From assembly GCF_000022205.1 (NCBI RefSeq), contig NC_012028.1, positions 124,001-188,000 on the forward strand: a stretch of DNA of 64,000 nt, in the 5' to 3' direction. The stretch is from Halorubrum lacusprofundi ATCC 49239 (lineage in GTDB: Archaea > Halobacteriota > Halobacteria > Halobacteriales > Haloferacaceae). A program made the translations under genes and the position numbers. The notes under the pieces were generated by a model, which was not told the DNA's origin, searched no databases, and saw only the letters and a list, made by a program, of their open reading frames with translations. Each line of letters opens with the position of its first letter. Position 1 is the first letter of the stretch. Shown here one piece after another: positions 37,211-49,982 of the stretch.

Positions 37211-37300
37211 GGACACCACATAGACCATGCAATGGTGTTTTGACTTATCGCAAGTCAAAACCCGCCAACACCCCTCTGAGCCGGGAATCAGGCTCGGAGG
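37211..37300 (+). other. 16S rRNA leader: processing stem arm and hairpins
   Basis: GGACACCACATAGACCATGC (from 37211) can pair with GCATGGTCTGTGTCC after the 16S gene (38843-38857), forming the 16S precursor processing stem. Inside it are the perfect hairpin GTTTTGACTT-ATCGC-AAGTCAAAAC and the stem CCTCTGAGCC/GGCTCGGAGG just before the mature 5' end. Confidence 0.65.
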
Positions 37301-37306
37301 TTATAC

Positions 37307-38775
<1,469 letters not shown>

Positions 38776-38934
38776 ACCGACCCGAGACTCGCCCTTCTGG
38801 GCGAGCTCACCTTTCGACCGTCACCAGACGGTCACTATTCATGCATGGTCTGTGTCCGACCACTCGCCGGCCTGGACACCGACGAACTACCACGGTTCAC
38901 ACAGACACCGATCATCCTTCCCACGTGGGAAGGT
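38776..38934 (+). other. 16S-23S spacer, first part
   Basis: Contains the hairpins CTCGCCCTTCTGGGCGAG and GACCGTCACCAGACGGTC, and then the 3' arm of the 16S processing stem (38841-38858). The tRNA-Ala follows. Confidence 0.6.
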
Positions 38935-39006
38935 GGGCTCATAGCTCAGCGGTAGAGTGCCTCCTTTGCAAGGAGGATGCCCTGGGTTCGAATCCCAGTG
39001 AGTCCA
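38935..39006 (+). tRNA. tRNA-Ala (TGC)
   Basis: A 72-nt cloverleaf: acceptor GGGCTCA/TGAGTCC, anticodon stem CCTCC/GGAGG with loop TTTGCAA (anticodon TGC), T arm GGGTTCGAATCCC, discriminator A and no encoded CCA. It sits in the 16S-23S spacer as is standard for haloarchaea. Confidence 0.96.
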
Positions 39007-39283
39007 TGTCAGCCTCGGTCCGAATCCGTCCCCTTAAGTGGAAGACGCGACTCGGATTGAGTAGACGACGACCGATGCACCATCTCGGGAAACCGCGGAT
39101 GGGAAGGGTTCGACGGACACGCTCCTGCCTGGACGTGATCCAATGACGACCGTGTATACGTGCGATCCAGACGTCCACTGAACTCATACGAGTTCGTGGA
39201 ACGTCAGTGAACCATATACAGTCGGGTGACATTTAGTCACTTGACACCGTCAGCGGTTCTTTATTGAATCGACTGACACACTA
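39007..39283 (+). other. 16S-23S spacer, second part, with 23S processing stem arm
   Basis: GACCGTGTATACGTGCGATC (from 39148) pairs almost perfectly with GATCGCACATATACACGGTC after 23S (to 42260). GAACTCATACGA pairs with TCGTATGAGTTC. Together these give the long precursor stem with a bulge-helix-bulge expected for archaeal 23S processing. Confidence 0.65.
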
Positions 39284-42191
<2,908 letters not shown>

Positions 42192-42335
42192 AGTCATACG
42201 GCACTGACACCACAGGTCGTATGAGTTCAGGCGGTAACTGGATCGCACATATACACGGTCGGACGAACCACCGACACAGGCGTCTCTCTCGGCGACAGCG
42301 CAGAGAGAGTCTCGGTTCAACTCCGAGAGTCGGCG

Positions 42336-42458
42336 TAAAGGCGGCCATAGCGGTGGAGAAACACCCGTACCCATTCCGAACACGGAAGTTAAGCCCACCA
42401 GCGTACCGGGAAGTACTGGAGTGAGCGATCCTCTGGGAACCGCGGTTCGCCGCCTACC
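42336..42458 (+). rRNA. rrf: 5S ribosomal RNA
   Basis: About 122 nt from TAAAGGCGGCCATAGCGG to CGCCGCCTACC; the ends pair (GGCGGC/GCCGCC). The conserved CCCATTCCGAACACGGAAGT and AAGCCCACCAGCG loops are present. It lies in the usual place after the 23S processing stem; no tRNA-Cys follows. Confidence 0.95.
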
Positions 42459-42487
42459 ATTCATACGGGAGTATACTCCCACTATTC

Positions 42488-42520
42488 AGCCCACGGACAC
42501 TGTGTCCGTGGGCTGTTTTG
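42488..42520 (+). terminator. Hairpin + T terminator of the rRNA operon
   Basis: AGCCCACGGACAC/GTGTCCGTGGGCT is a perfect 13-bp hairpin followed by GTTTTGC, about 30 bp after 5S. It ends the rRNA transcript. Confidence 0.75.
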
Positions 42521-42669
42521 CTGTATAGAAGTCTCATAGAACGGATCTCATGCCGAATGCACCGGAAAAAGATCGTCGGCTGAGTGCCGAATATCACTTT
42601 CAGGGGCAAGATCTACCTGGAGAAGTTCGCCATATGACGGGTATGCAGACTATTCGATGACACGCTCAA

Positions 42670-43507
42670 CAATTTACTACATCGGTGAGGTCGCTGCCGA
42701 ATCGATGAGTGAATACTCTCGGTCTCGACTCGTGCCCTCCGCCTCGAGGAGGTTGTACTGAGGCATCTTCGAAAGATAGGTGAACAGTCCGCTTCGTCTG
42801 TGGGTCGTCGACCGCCTCAGTATAGCGGTCGTGAATTTTGCTTGGTCCGAGGGGGCCGTGGTCACGAACAATATCGTAGACGACCCGCTGGTGTTGGGTG
42901 AGTGAATCCAGGCTCTTCTGCTTGATTTGGGCCCGAGCATCTTCACGAGCATCTTCAGCGGCGTCTAGGAGGATGTCATTAGTGATCTTCTCGTGATTTT
43001 CGCGGTCAGCCGTGCTGGCTGCGCTGCGAAGCATCCCGATAGCAAGGCGGGCATCGCCAGCGGCGGCATCAGCGATCTAATAGAGCAGGTCGTCGGTGAT
43101 GACGCCGTTCTCAAGCCCTCACTTCGTTCGAGCACTCAGAATGTCGTATAGTTGCTCGTTGTGGTACTTGTCCATCCGGACGTGTAGAGCGCAGGCGGCT
43201 CACGAAACGGTCGTCGACGCGGCTGAACAGCTCCTCTTCTTTGTTCGCGATGAAGATAATTGCAAACTGCGGCAGGCTGTGGAGATCGTAAATGATGCTC
43301 GGGCTTCAACTTTGTCGACCTCATCGAGCATGACGACAGTTCACGGATTCTCGTACTGTTGGTGCCGCTCGATGAGTTCGTCGTGGGGTGCCGACTGGCG
43401 GTGGATGTCGATTGTGGCGCCGATGTCGTTGAGGATCTGGTATTGTGTCCGGACCTGGGTGTAATTCCGCCAGCAGTTGACGTAGGTGGCCTCGACGTCT
43501 CGGAGCG
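42670..43507 (-). pseudogene. Orc1/Cdc6 replication initiator pseudogene
   Basis: Reading the minus strand across frames gives consecutive Cdc6 pieces: NCWRNYTQVRTQYQILNDIG and ATIDIHRQSAPHDELIERH, then VVMLDEVDK (Walker B), sensor-like IIYDLHSLPQFAIIFIANKE, GDARLAIGMLRSAASTADRE, and a winged-helix end (HQRVVYDIVRDHGPLGPSKI). An in-frame TGA before VVML and at least two frameshifts break it. The Walker A end is missing and replaced by unrelated coding sequence. It is the relic of an initiator, hinting that a replicon or its origin was once here. Confidence 0.88.
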
Positions 43508-43766
43508 TGAAGAACGTCCCATAGCCTTTCGCTGTCGCATCGGACACTTCGCCGACAACATACGTTGGAAACCGATCTGCGGCGGATTCCAAGATGGCAG
43601 CGATCTCGTCATTGAGTCGGGCGACAGACCAGGCTGGTTCGTCTATCTCCACGTAGCCAACTGCGGTTTGTCCTCGTGGGTGGTGGCTGAGTTTGTTGTG
43701 GGCGAACGTGGCGTCGGCCCTCGCAATCACGGTCGTGGGGCTACCGATCGAAATCTGGATGCTCAA
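43341..43766 (-). pseudogene. Chimeric frame: exonuclease VII large-subunit-like N-terminus fused to a Cdc6 fragment
   Basis: A 141-codon open frame. Its first ~92 residues (SVARLNDEIAAILESAADRF, PTYVVGEVSDATAKGYGTFF, TLRDVEA) resemble the OB-fold start of haloarchaeal XseA proteins. It then continues in frame into the Cdc6 stretch TYVNCWRNYTQVRTQYQIL and stops at an in-frame TGA. The junction falls in the DVEATYVNC region. Two gene relics were thus joined, probably by deletion. Confidence 0.7.
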
Positions 43767-43880
43767 CCGGTTGCCATACGTGACGTCACTGTACCGGTTT
43801 CACGGGTAGTCCCGTCAGGCAGTCAAGGTGGAAGGCCGCAAATTGGGTGCGACGAACACACTGACAAGCACCTATTCAGT

Positions 43881-44297
43881 CTATCGGCGATCGGCTGAAC
43901 TGTTGTACATCGTCTCGAAGTCTTCTTCACCGCGGATCAATTCGTCGACACCCTTTGTGAGCGTTACTTCTCCGAACACTGTCGCTCGGTAGTACGTATA
44001 CAAGCCATCTTGGCCCCGCTCGGTCTGCTGGCGTTTTTCGACGAGGCCCACATCAACAAGTTTGTTGAGGTGGTAGTGGAGGGTGCTGTCATCGATCCCG
44101 ATCACTCCCTCTAGTTCTTTAGGACTCATGTCACCGCCGTGGACGAGCCGGTAGAGGATCTCGTATCTGGTCCGATGCCCCACGGCTGCGTGCATTGCAA
44201 GATACTCGTCAAGGCTGAGGACACTCTCTTCCGGCAGTAATTCTTCGGGATCCTCTGGAAATTCTCCTCCGGCTGTCTGTGTGTGGTTCGTCGCCAT
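43881..44297 (-). CDS. ArsR-type winged-helix regulator
   Basis: A 138-residue DNA-binding protein: acidic N-terminus, then LSLDEYLAMHAAVGHRTRYE, ILYRLVHGGDMSPKELEGVI, and the recognition part GIDDSTLHYHLNKLVDVGLV. This is the ArsR/HTH_20-type layout common in haloarchaea. It is divergent from the Rossmann-like gene at 44396. The inverted repeat AGACT-CTT-AGTCT at 44320 is a candidate operator. Confidence 0.85.
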   Translation of the reverse strand: MATNHTQTAGGEFPEDPEELLPEESVLSLDEYLAMHAAVGHRTRYEILYRLVHGGDMSPKELEGVIGIDDSTLHYHLNKLVDVGLVEKRQQTERGQDGLYTYYRATVFGEVTLTKGVDELIRGEEDFETMYNSSADRR

Positions 44298-44319
44298 CTT
44301 ACTCTACGGTAGGATAGAG

Positions 44320-44332
44320 AGACTCTTAGTCT
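44320..44332. promoter_or_regulatory. Operator-like inverted repeat AGACT-CTT-AGTCT
   Basis: A 5+3+5 perfect inverted repeat 23 nt upstream of the ArsR-type start (minus strand), where a TATA region would be. It is likely to be involved in autoregulation. Confidence 0.4.
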
Positions 44333-44362
44333 TTCTCAAGCCGAATTCTCTCAAAAAATGGG

Positions 44363-44382
44363 ACTTTTAAGTACTTTTAGTG
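44363..44382 (+). promoter_or_regulatory. TATA-like box of the gene at 44396
   Basis: ACTTTTAAGTACTTTTAGTG contains TTTTAA centred about 27 nt before the ATG, giving a leaderless transcript. CTTTTAA-GTA-CTTTTAG is a near-direct repeat. Confidence 0.55.
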
Positions 44383-44395
44383 GACATAATCGCTT

Positions 44396-45016
44396 ATGAC
44401 TGTGGAGATTACGCGTGACGTGATTGCCGAACGGTTAGGTCACGTAACGTACGACCGGTTTCTCTTCTACTTGATGGGTCCATACAAATCGTTCAATCTT
44501 AACTACGTTCTCAGCGAGAAAGAGCGCCAGGAAATTGACGTAGAGGACCTCCCAGGGCCGCTCCGGCAATTATTTCAGAGCAAAGAAGAGATCGACGCGG
44601 CGCAGGCACTGCTACGACGGGTACAGGGAGCACTTCGTGTGAAACCCGGAGTAAACGCATTTCTCGCTCTTGACGTTGACGTGGATACTGATAATGTAGA
44701 CGCGGCGACTCAAAGTATTAAATACACGCGGTGTAGTAACGCGACTGCGTTCATCTTACCGTTTCTCGGCCATAATTTCGGCGTCGGAGAAGAAGCTGGG
44801 AGTATTCTGGAGGCACTTTCGGAAACACACAGTGACCGGTTCATCTTCGTTCATGAGAACGATGTTACGAGTGCGATGATACGATCTGCACAGGTGCGAT
44901 GGGACCTCCGGGTGGAAACGTATGCGACCGAGTCAGAACTCATTTCGAAACTTCGGCTGTTCGCTGGTGGCATCATGCATCAAGAGCGCCGGGGAGATCT
45001 CGATCGGTTGGATTGA
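44396..45016 (+). CDS. Haloarchaeal DUF7509-like protein with Rossmann/TIR-like pattern
   Basis: A 206-residue cytoplasmic protein. I recall this as a haloarchaeal family of unknown function (DUF7509). Motifs suggest a TIR/SLOG or nucleoside-deoxyribosyltransferase-like fold: an N-terminal strand with LFYLMGPYKSFNLNYVL, a middle strand FLALDVDVDTDNVDAATQSI, then ATAFILPFLGHNFGVGEEAG, where the glutamates follow a Gly-rich turn, and a final FIFVHENDVTSAMI strand. It is divergent from an ArsR-type gene and followed directly by a truncated HTH gene. A nucleotide-processing role is inference. Confidence 0.7.
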   Translation: MTVEITRDVIAERLGHVTYDRFLFYLMGPYKSFNLNYVLSEKERQEIDVEDLPGPLRQLFQSKEEIDAAQALLRRVQGALRVKPGVNAFLALDVDVDTDNVDAATQSIKYTRCSNATAFILPFLGHNFGVGEEAGSILEALSETHSDRFIFVHENDVTSAMIRSAQVRWDLRVETYATESELISKLRLFAGGIMHQERRGDLDRLD

Positions 45017-45424
45017 TTGGGCACTATTGAAATCCTCATCAGGAGAATATTTCACCCCGGTGTCGATCAGCACCGTGGATTCATTCTGCAATTAAACAAT
45101 ACGGGAATCTCGACTTGCGACCAAAACAAATCGAGAAAGACCGTTCAAGAGCAACTGGAGGTCCTCGTTGAAGCAGAGATTGTTGAATCTACGACTATCC
45201 GCCGAACAGGGACGCGCGGGTTGCCGTGGAAATTCTACGGTTTCACCGAGCGTGGTGCTGACATTCTCGGGAAGTTCAATTACCTCAAGGGTGTTCCGAT
45301 AGCGCGAGCGGCACATCAAAAAACGCGCAAGCCCGAAAAGATCGAGCGGCATGAGACGGCTCCGCGACCACCTCTTCCAGAGCCGGTTCGTGTAACGTTC
45401 CGAATCGACGAAGAAGAAGCGTAA
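45017..45424 (+). pseudogene. Winged-helix regulator lacking its N-terminus
   Basis: An open frame of 135 codons starting at a TTG inside GGCACTATTGAAATCCT (an IS-end relic, from 45020). From about residue 15 it reads as the C-terminal two thirds of a haloarchaeal HTH protein (HRGFILQLNNTGISTCDQNK, LPWKFYGFTERGADILGKFN, KTRKPEKIERHETAPRPPLP). The normal N-terminus is gone, replaced by the relic. A short protein might still be made from it. Confidence 0.65.
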
Positions 45425-45525
45425 CGGAGATCGCCTCTAGCTGAGAGAGACCACAGCGGTCAGCAGACCGGAGCCCCAATCACTCGGCCGGCCTTCTGTC
45501 GGTGTCCGTTCTGACCCCGTTACGG

Positions 45526-46032
45526 TCAATACAGATGGCCGAAGTACCAGTTGCCGTCATAGTAAACGAGTAACACGGCGATATGGTCACGTATTGAGAG
45601 TCGTTCCCGGAGATCGTTGAACGGTTCCGAATACGGTTCACATTCGGTGTACGTTTCGTCGATCGCTTGGGTCACGATGTCCTGCTGTTGGGTCGTCAGG
45701 GAGTCAAGAACGACGCCGCGGTTGTCGCCGATATGGTCTGTGAACGCAGCCGGTGACGTAGCAACGAGTTCAGTCGAGACGGTCGTGCTCGTGATCTCCA
45801 CCGTCTGTTGTCCTTCGAAGGTCAATCGTAGCAACGTTTCATCCCATTCCAGATAATGTGTGGCACCATCCGGGGTGAACACGGACTGATCCCGTATCTC
45901 GGTCTGTTCGTACGCAAACATGACTGAGAACGACGTGTAATGTGGTGCATGGAGGAGCCCTGAATTTCCTATCGCACTGCGGAGTGACTCCCGATCGTGA
46001 GCAGGCAATTCCGTGAACGAACGGACTGTCAC
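45526..46032 (-). CDS. Hypothetical protein
   Basis: A 168-residue soluble acidic protein (TPDGATHYLEWDETLLRLTF, ETYTECEPYSEPFNDLRERL). There is no membrane segment or known motif; the C-terminal HIAVLLVYYDGNWYFGHLY looks like a folded domain. Its start lies only 46 bp from ISH3 copy 3, so its promoter may be partly within the flank. Confidence 0.6.
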   Translation of the reverse strand: MTVRSFTELPAHDRESLRSAIGNSGLLHAPHYTSFSVMFAYEQTEIRDQSVFTPDGATHYLEWDETLLRLTFEGQQTVEITSTTVSTELVATSPAAFTDHIGDNRGVVLDSLTTQQQDIVTQAIDETYTECEPYSEPFNDLRERLSIRDHIAVLLVYYDGNWYFGHLY

Positions 46033-46078
46033 CCCATCCGAGAGCGTGGATTCATCGATATCGATCTCGACCGAGTAT

Positions 46079-47477
46079 CAGTACCTCACAAAGCATCCTC
46101 GGCTAGCTGTTTCTGCGGCCTGAGTTCTGTGTCGAAGCGGTTGTACTGACGGTCTCGACGAGAGAATTACGGACGGATCGACGGAGAGCTGTCGCTGTCG
46201 GCGGCGGTCAGCCGCCGACGCGACAGCGTCGCCACTCACTCCGCTGGCTTGCTCGGTCGGTGGTTAGCGGTGGAATCGGTCGTCAGGTGGCCGATTCGCG
46301 GGGACGGCCCGACGCACCGCGAGGGCCGTCCACGCAGCTCGTCGAATCATATTGACGAACTCCTTGTACGGCCACCACCAGAGGCGACGCCCGCCTCGGC
46401 GGGGCGTCGCCACATACTCGTAGTGAAGGTACCGCCAGACGTTCTGTAAGAGGAGACTCACCACCACGTACAGCAGCCGTACCGTTGGATCTCGTGTTGT
46501 CGTTGTCGCTATCGCTTGCTCAAACAAGCGATAGCTTGACTCGATACCGAAGCGTTTCGAGTAGTGGTATCGAGCGTCCCGTGGTGAGTCGATGAACGGC
46601 GCGTCAGCGGCGTAGCCGTGACGCGCCACACCGTTCTCGTCATACTTCCCATTTAGGTACGTACAGTCGATGTAGACGGGAAAATCGACGGTCCAGCTGT
46701 GACCGTCGAGTTTCCCCGTCAGATCATGCTGAATGACGCGACTCCATCCTTCCGAGAGCTCTTGCTGAATCGCCTCACCCCACCGGATGATCGGGATCAC
46801 GTACGCGTAATTGTGCGCCTGAAGCAGCGTGAGACACTTACTGTCGTAGAATCCGCGATCAAGGTAGACGGCCTTGACCCCGGCGTCAAGGCCGTCGAGG
46901 ACACCGAAGAACTCAGCGAGGACACTACTTGCGGTATCGCCGTCTTTGAGACGGCGTACCGCCAGCGTGTAGCGTTTGTTCTTCACACGCGCGTAGAGTG
47001 TGGCATAGGCGTGGAACGCAGTGGTTCCACGCTTCGCTACCGAGTGATAGAGGCCGTCTGTGTCGTCTTCGTCACCGTAGTAGGGCCGCAGGTGGAGGTC
47101 TGCGCAGACCTCCACCTGTTCGGGGAGCAATTCATCGAGATCCTTTCGCAGGAGCGTGTTAGCGACTCGTTCGAGCCGTTCCGGCTCGAACTTCGTCCGA
47201 AGATGGTAGAGGACCGTGTTCCCAGCGGGTGAGTTCTGGCTCGACGCACAGAGCGTAGAGACAGAGGTCCCGTCGGCGCAAGCGCCGACGAGGACCTCAT
47301 AGATGTCTTCAGCAGTGATTTCAGCGTTATTGGCTAACGAGAGCGAAACTTCCTCGTCAAGGCGGTTGACGAGAAAGTTAAGAAGCTGGTCCTCGTGGAT
47401 CTCACCGTCTGCTTGTTTGGTTTTAGACACACCTTCAGCAAGCAGACGTTCTAACTAAGCGGCTTTGTGAAGTACTG
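46079..47477 (-). mobile_element. ISH3-type insertion sequence, copy 3
   Basis: A 1399-bp element with ends CAGTACCTCACAAAGC and GCTTTGTGAAGTACTG. It is flanked by a perfect 5-bp direct repeat AGTAT (46074-46078 and 47478-47482), i.e. a clean, recent insertion. Same length and same protein as copy 2, but in the opposite orientation. Confidence 0.93.
46264..47430 (-). CDS. ISH3-type transposase, copy 3
   Basis: A 388-residue protein with no residue difference seen from copy 2; GTG start. VYLDRGFYDSKC and RFGIESSYR mark the DDE core. Intact. Confidence 0.93.
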   Translation of the reverse strand: MSKTKQADGEIHEDQLLNFLVNRLDEEVSLSLANNAEITAEDIYEVLVGACADGTSVSTLCASSQNSPAGNTVLYHLRTKFEPERLERVANTLLRKDLDELLPEQVEVCADLHLRPYYGDEDDTDGLYHSVAKRGTTAFHAYATLYARVKNKRYTLAVRRLKDGDTASSVLAEFFGVLDGLDAGVKAVYLDRGFYDSKCLTLLQAHNYAYVIPIIRWGEAIQQELSEGWSRVIQHDLTGKLDGHSWTVDFPVYIDCTYLNGKYDENGVARHGYAADAPFIDSPRDARYHYSKRFGIESSYRLFEQAIATTTTRDPTVRLLYVVVSLLLQNVWRYLHYEYVATPRRGGRRLWWWPYKEFVNMIRRAAWTALAVRRAVPANRPPDDRFHR

Positions 47478-47488
47478 AGTATGAGTCG

Positions 47489-47800
47489 ATGGCCGAGGAG
47501 GGCTACCAGCTGTTCGCAGGTTACGTAAACGACGAACCGATTGCTGTCGCCGGGGTCACAATCTCGACGAACTTCTACCTTGGCCGACACGCGTACGTCT
47601 ACGACCTGGTCGTCGATGAGAATAATCGCTCGAAAGGGTACGGAGCGGAACTTCTCGAATACGTTCACAACTGGGCCGCGGACAACGATTGCGTGGCTGT
47701 CGAGCTCGAGTCGGGACTCTGGCGCGAAGATGCGCACCGATTCTATCTCGACCTCGACTACGAAAAATACTGCTACTCATTTAAATATGACCTCAAGTAA
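47489..47800 (+). pseudogene. GNAT acetyltransferase, N-terminus missing at ISH3 copy 3
   Basis: Encodes 103 residues of a GNAT fold: YVNDEPIAVAGVTISTNFYL, the acetyl-CoA-binding RSKGYGAELLEYVHNWAADN, and REDAHRFYLDLDYEKYCYSF. The first ATG is 11 bp past the IS. Joining the flanks across the AGTAT duplication keeps the frame (TEYESMAEEG), but the left flank shows no normal first strand and helix. It overlaps the amidase start by 14 nt, so it once headed or belonged to the same operon. A shortened protein may be expressed. Confidence 0.65.
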
Positions 47801-49274
47801 CAACCAAACTGATCTCTGTTACGCCTCTGCAACGGCGCTCGCTGCGGACATTCGCCGCGGAGAGCGCTCGCCAGTTGCGGTCGTCGACGCGTTCCTCGAT
47901 CGGATCGAGCGGGTGAATCCCGAGATCAACGCGTATGTCACGGTGTGTTCGGAGTCGGCTAGAGAGGCCGCACGTGAGGCCGAGCGCGCTGTCGAACGCG
48001 GTGACGACATCGGCCCGCTTCACGGTGTCCCGGTTGCGATCAAGGATCTAAACCGCGTCGCTGGCGTGCGGACCACGTTCGGATCCCCGGCCTTCGCTGA
48101 CCACGTTCCGGAGCACGACGACGTCGTCGTCTCACGACTTCGGGAGGCAGGGGCGATCATCCTTGGAAAGACGAACACTCCCGAATTCGGCCGTAAAACC
48201 AAGACGGATAACCCAGTATTCGGCGCGTCCGGGAACCCGTGGGACCCGAGTCGGACGACCGGCGGTTCTTCGGGCGGAAGCGCAGCGGCGGTCGCCGCCG
48301 GGTTAGCGCCGATCGCGCTCGGATCCGACGCGGCGGGTTCGATCCGGATCCCGTCAAGCGCCTGTGGCGTGTTTGGGTTTCTGCCGGACTTCGGCCGCGT
48401 ACCTGCGGGGCCGGTTCGTTCCGACGCGTTCCAAGATCTGCTCCCGTACACGTTCCTCGGCCCGATCGCTCGGACTGTCTCGGACGCGGCGCTCATGATC
48501 GAGGCGATTTCGGGACCCGACACCGCTGACCCTAATGGACTCCCTACGCCGACCGGTTCCTACCGCGACGCAGTCGAGTCAGCCCCTGATCTTGCTGACC
48601 TCCGGATCGGTTACTCACCGGACTTTGGTGACTTCGTCGTCTCCAAGTCGGTCTCGGAAACGGTTGAATCAGCGCTTGATGACCTATCGGCGGCCGGCGC
48701 GACCGTTGAGGAGGTCGAGATTCCCTTCGAAGGAAGTTGGGAGGAGCGTCACGACGCGATCGAGTGGATCCTCCAGTCTCGATACGTGGGGCTATATGAG
48801 AATCTCAAGCAGGATTCCGACGTCGATCTGTTGACGATCGATGAACCGATCACGCCCGAGGTCCGCTCGCGGATCCGGGCCGGGCTCGAACTCGATACCA
48901 CGACTCTTGCGACGGCACGCCGCCGCAGAACTGCGGTATACGACGCGATTACCGAGGCGCTTGAAGACGTCGACGTGCTTGTGACGCCGACGCTCGGCCG
49001 AACCGCGTTCGGTCTCGATGTCGACAACCCGACCGTGGACGGAGAGTCTGTTCACCGCATGCACGGCTGGACGCTTACGTGGCCGTTGAACCTCAGCGGA
49101 CATCCCGCGGCCTCGATCCCTGTCGGGTTTGACGACTCCGGGCTCCCAATCGGAATGCAGGTCGTTGGTGGCCGGCTCGAAGACCGTAAAGTGATGTCCG
49201 CAAGTGCGGCGATTGAGGAGACAATCCCTTGGAAGAACGCGTATCCCCCGGAAGCGATCGAAGGTGACAGATGA
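47787..49274 (+). CDS. Amidase (amidase signature family)
   Basis: A 495-residue hydrolase of carboxamides. The Ser-cisSer-Lys triad is visible: K86 in GVPVAIKDLN, cis-Ser in GGSSGGSAAAVAAG (161/162) and nucleophile S185 in GSDAAGSIRIP. The length and C-terminal PLNLSGHPAASIPVG are typical. It could be a GatA paralogue, but the setting with a Liv-type transporter and deacylases favours a catabolic amidase. The frame is open further upstream inside the GNAT gene; the ATG at 47787 is the natural start. The stop overlaps livG as ATGA. Confidence 0.92.
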   Translation: MTSSNNQTDLCYASATALAADIRRGERSPVAVVDAFLDRIERVNPEINAYVTVCSESAREAAREAERAVERGDDIGPLHGVPVAIKDLNRVAGVRTTFGSPAFADHVPEHDDVVVSRLREAGAIILGKTNTPEFGRKTKTDNPVFGASGNPWDPSRTTGGSSGGSAAAVAAGLAPIALGSDAAGSIRIPSSACGVFGFLPDFGRVPAGPVRSDAFQDLLPYTFLGPIARTVSDAALMIEAISGPDTADPNGLPTPTGSYRDAVESAPDLADLRIGYSPDFGDFVVSKSVSETVESALDDLSAAGATVEEVEIPFEGSWEERHDAIEWILQSRYVGLYENLKQDSDVDLLTIDEPITPEVRSRIRAGLELDTTTLATARRRRTAVYDAITEALEDVDVLVTPTLGRTAFGLDVDNPTVDGESVHRMHGWTLTWPLNLSGHPAASIPVGFDDSGLPIGMQVVGGRLEDRKVMSASAAIEETIPWKNAYPPEAIEGDR

Positions 49275-49981
49275 CACCAGTACTCTCAGTCGACAACGTC
49301 AAGAAACGGTTCGGTGGTATCGTCGCCGTTGACGGGCTGAACCTGGAGGTAGAGCCTGGTGAAATCGTCGGTCTGATCGGTCCGAACGGGGCCGGTAAGA
49401 CGACCACGCTCAACCTTATCACTGGGTTCTTGACCCCGAACGAGGGACGAATCTCGCTCAACGGGACCGAGGTCACCGGCGACTCGCCGGACTCGATCTC
49501 GAAGAGCGGGATCGGCCGGACCTTTCAGATCTCGAAGCCGTTCGGCCGGCTCTCCGTGTACGAGAACCTGCTCGTTCCGAACGTCTCGTGCGGTCCAACT
49601 GAACAAGAGGCCCGGATCGACCGGCTACTCCAAGAGCTACACCTTGAGGAGGTACGGGAGAACCGCGCCGACGAGCTCAGTGGCGGCCAGAAGAAACTGC
49701 TCGAACTCGCGCGAGTGCTGATGCTCGAACCCGACCTGATCCTGCTTGACGAACCCGCGGCGGGGATCAACCCGGCACTGATGGACGACATCATAGACGA
49801 CATTCAGCGTATCAACGAGCAGGGTACCGCGATCCTCGTTATCGAACACGACATGTCCGTAATAAGTGAACTCTGTGAACGCGTCGTCGTGATGAACGCC
49901 GGTCGAAACATCGCCTCGGGAACCTTCGAGGAGATCCGTGGAGACGAGACGGTCTGTGAGGCGTACCTCGGGGGAACCTGA
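49271..49981 (+). CDS. livG: Branched-chain-amino-acid-type ABC transporter ATPase LivG
   Basis: A 236-residue ATPase with Walker A GPNGAGKTT, signature LSGGQKKLLELARVL, Walker B LILLDEPAAGINP and the H-loop IEHDMSVI. LivG proteins have the AAGINP extension seen here. It overlaps the amidase gene by 4 nt and is followed 1 nt later by livF. The real cargo need not be an amino acid; amides, urea and related compounds also use this family. Confidence 0.93.
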   Translation: MTPVLSVDNVKKRFGGIVAVDGLNLEVEPGEIVGLIGPNGAGKTTTLNLITGFLTPNEGRISLNGTEVTGDSPDSISKSGIGRTFQISKPFGRLSVYENLLVPNVSCGPTEQEARIDRLLQELHLEEVRENRADELSGGQKKLLELARVLMLEPDLILLDEPAAGINPALMDDIIDDIQRINEQGTAILVIEHDMSVISELCERVVVMNAGRNIASGTFEEIRGDETVCEAYLGGT

Positions 49982-49982
49982 G

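Noticed and set aside
47541-47786. Upstream extension of the amidase
   Set aside because: It would overlap the GNAT coding sequence in another frame and add a Ser/Thr/Arg-rich stretch unlike the family.
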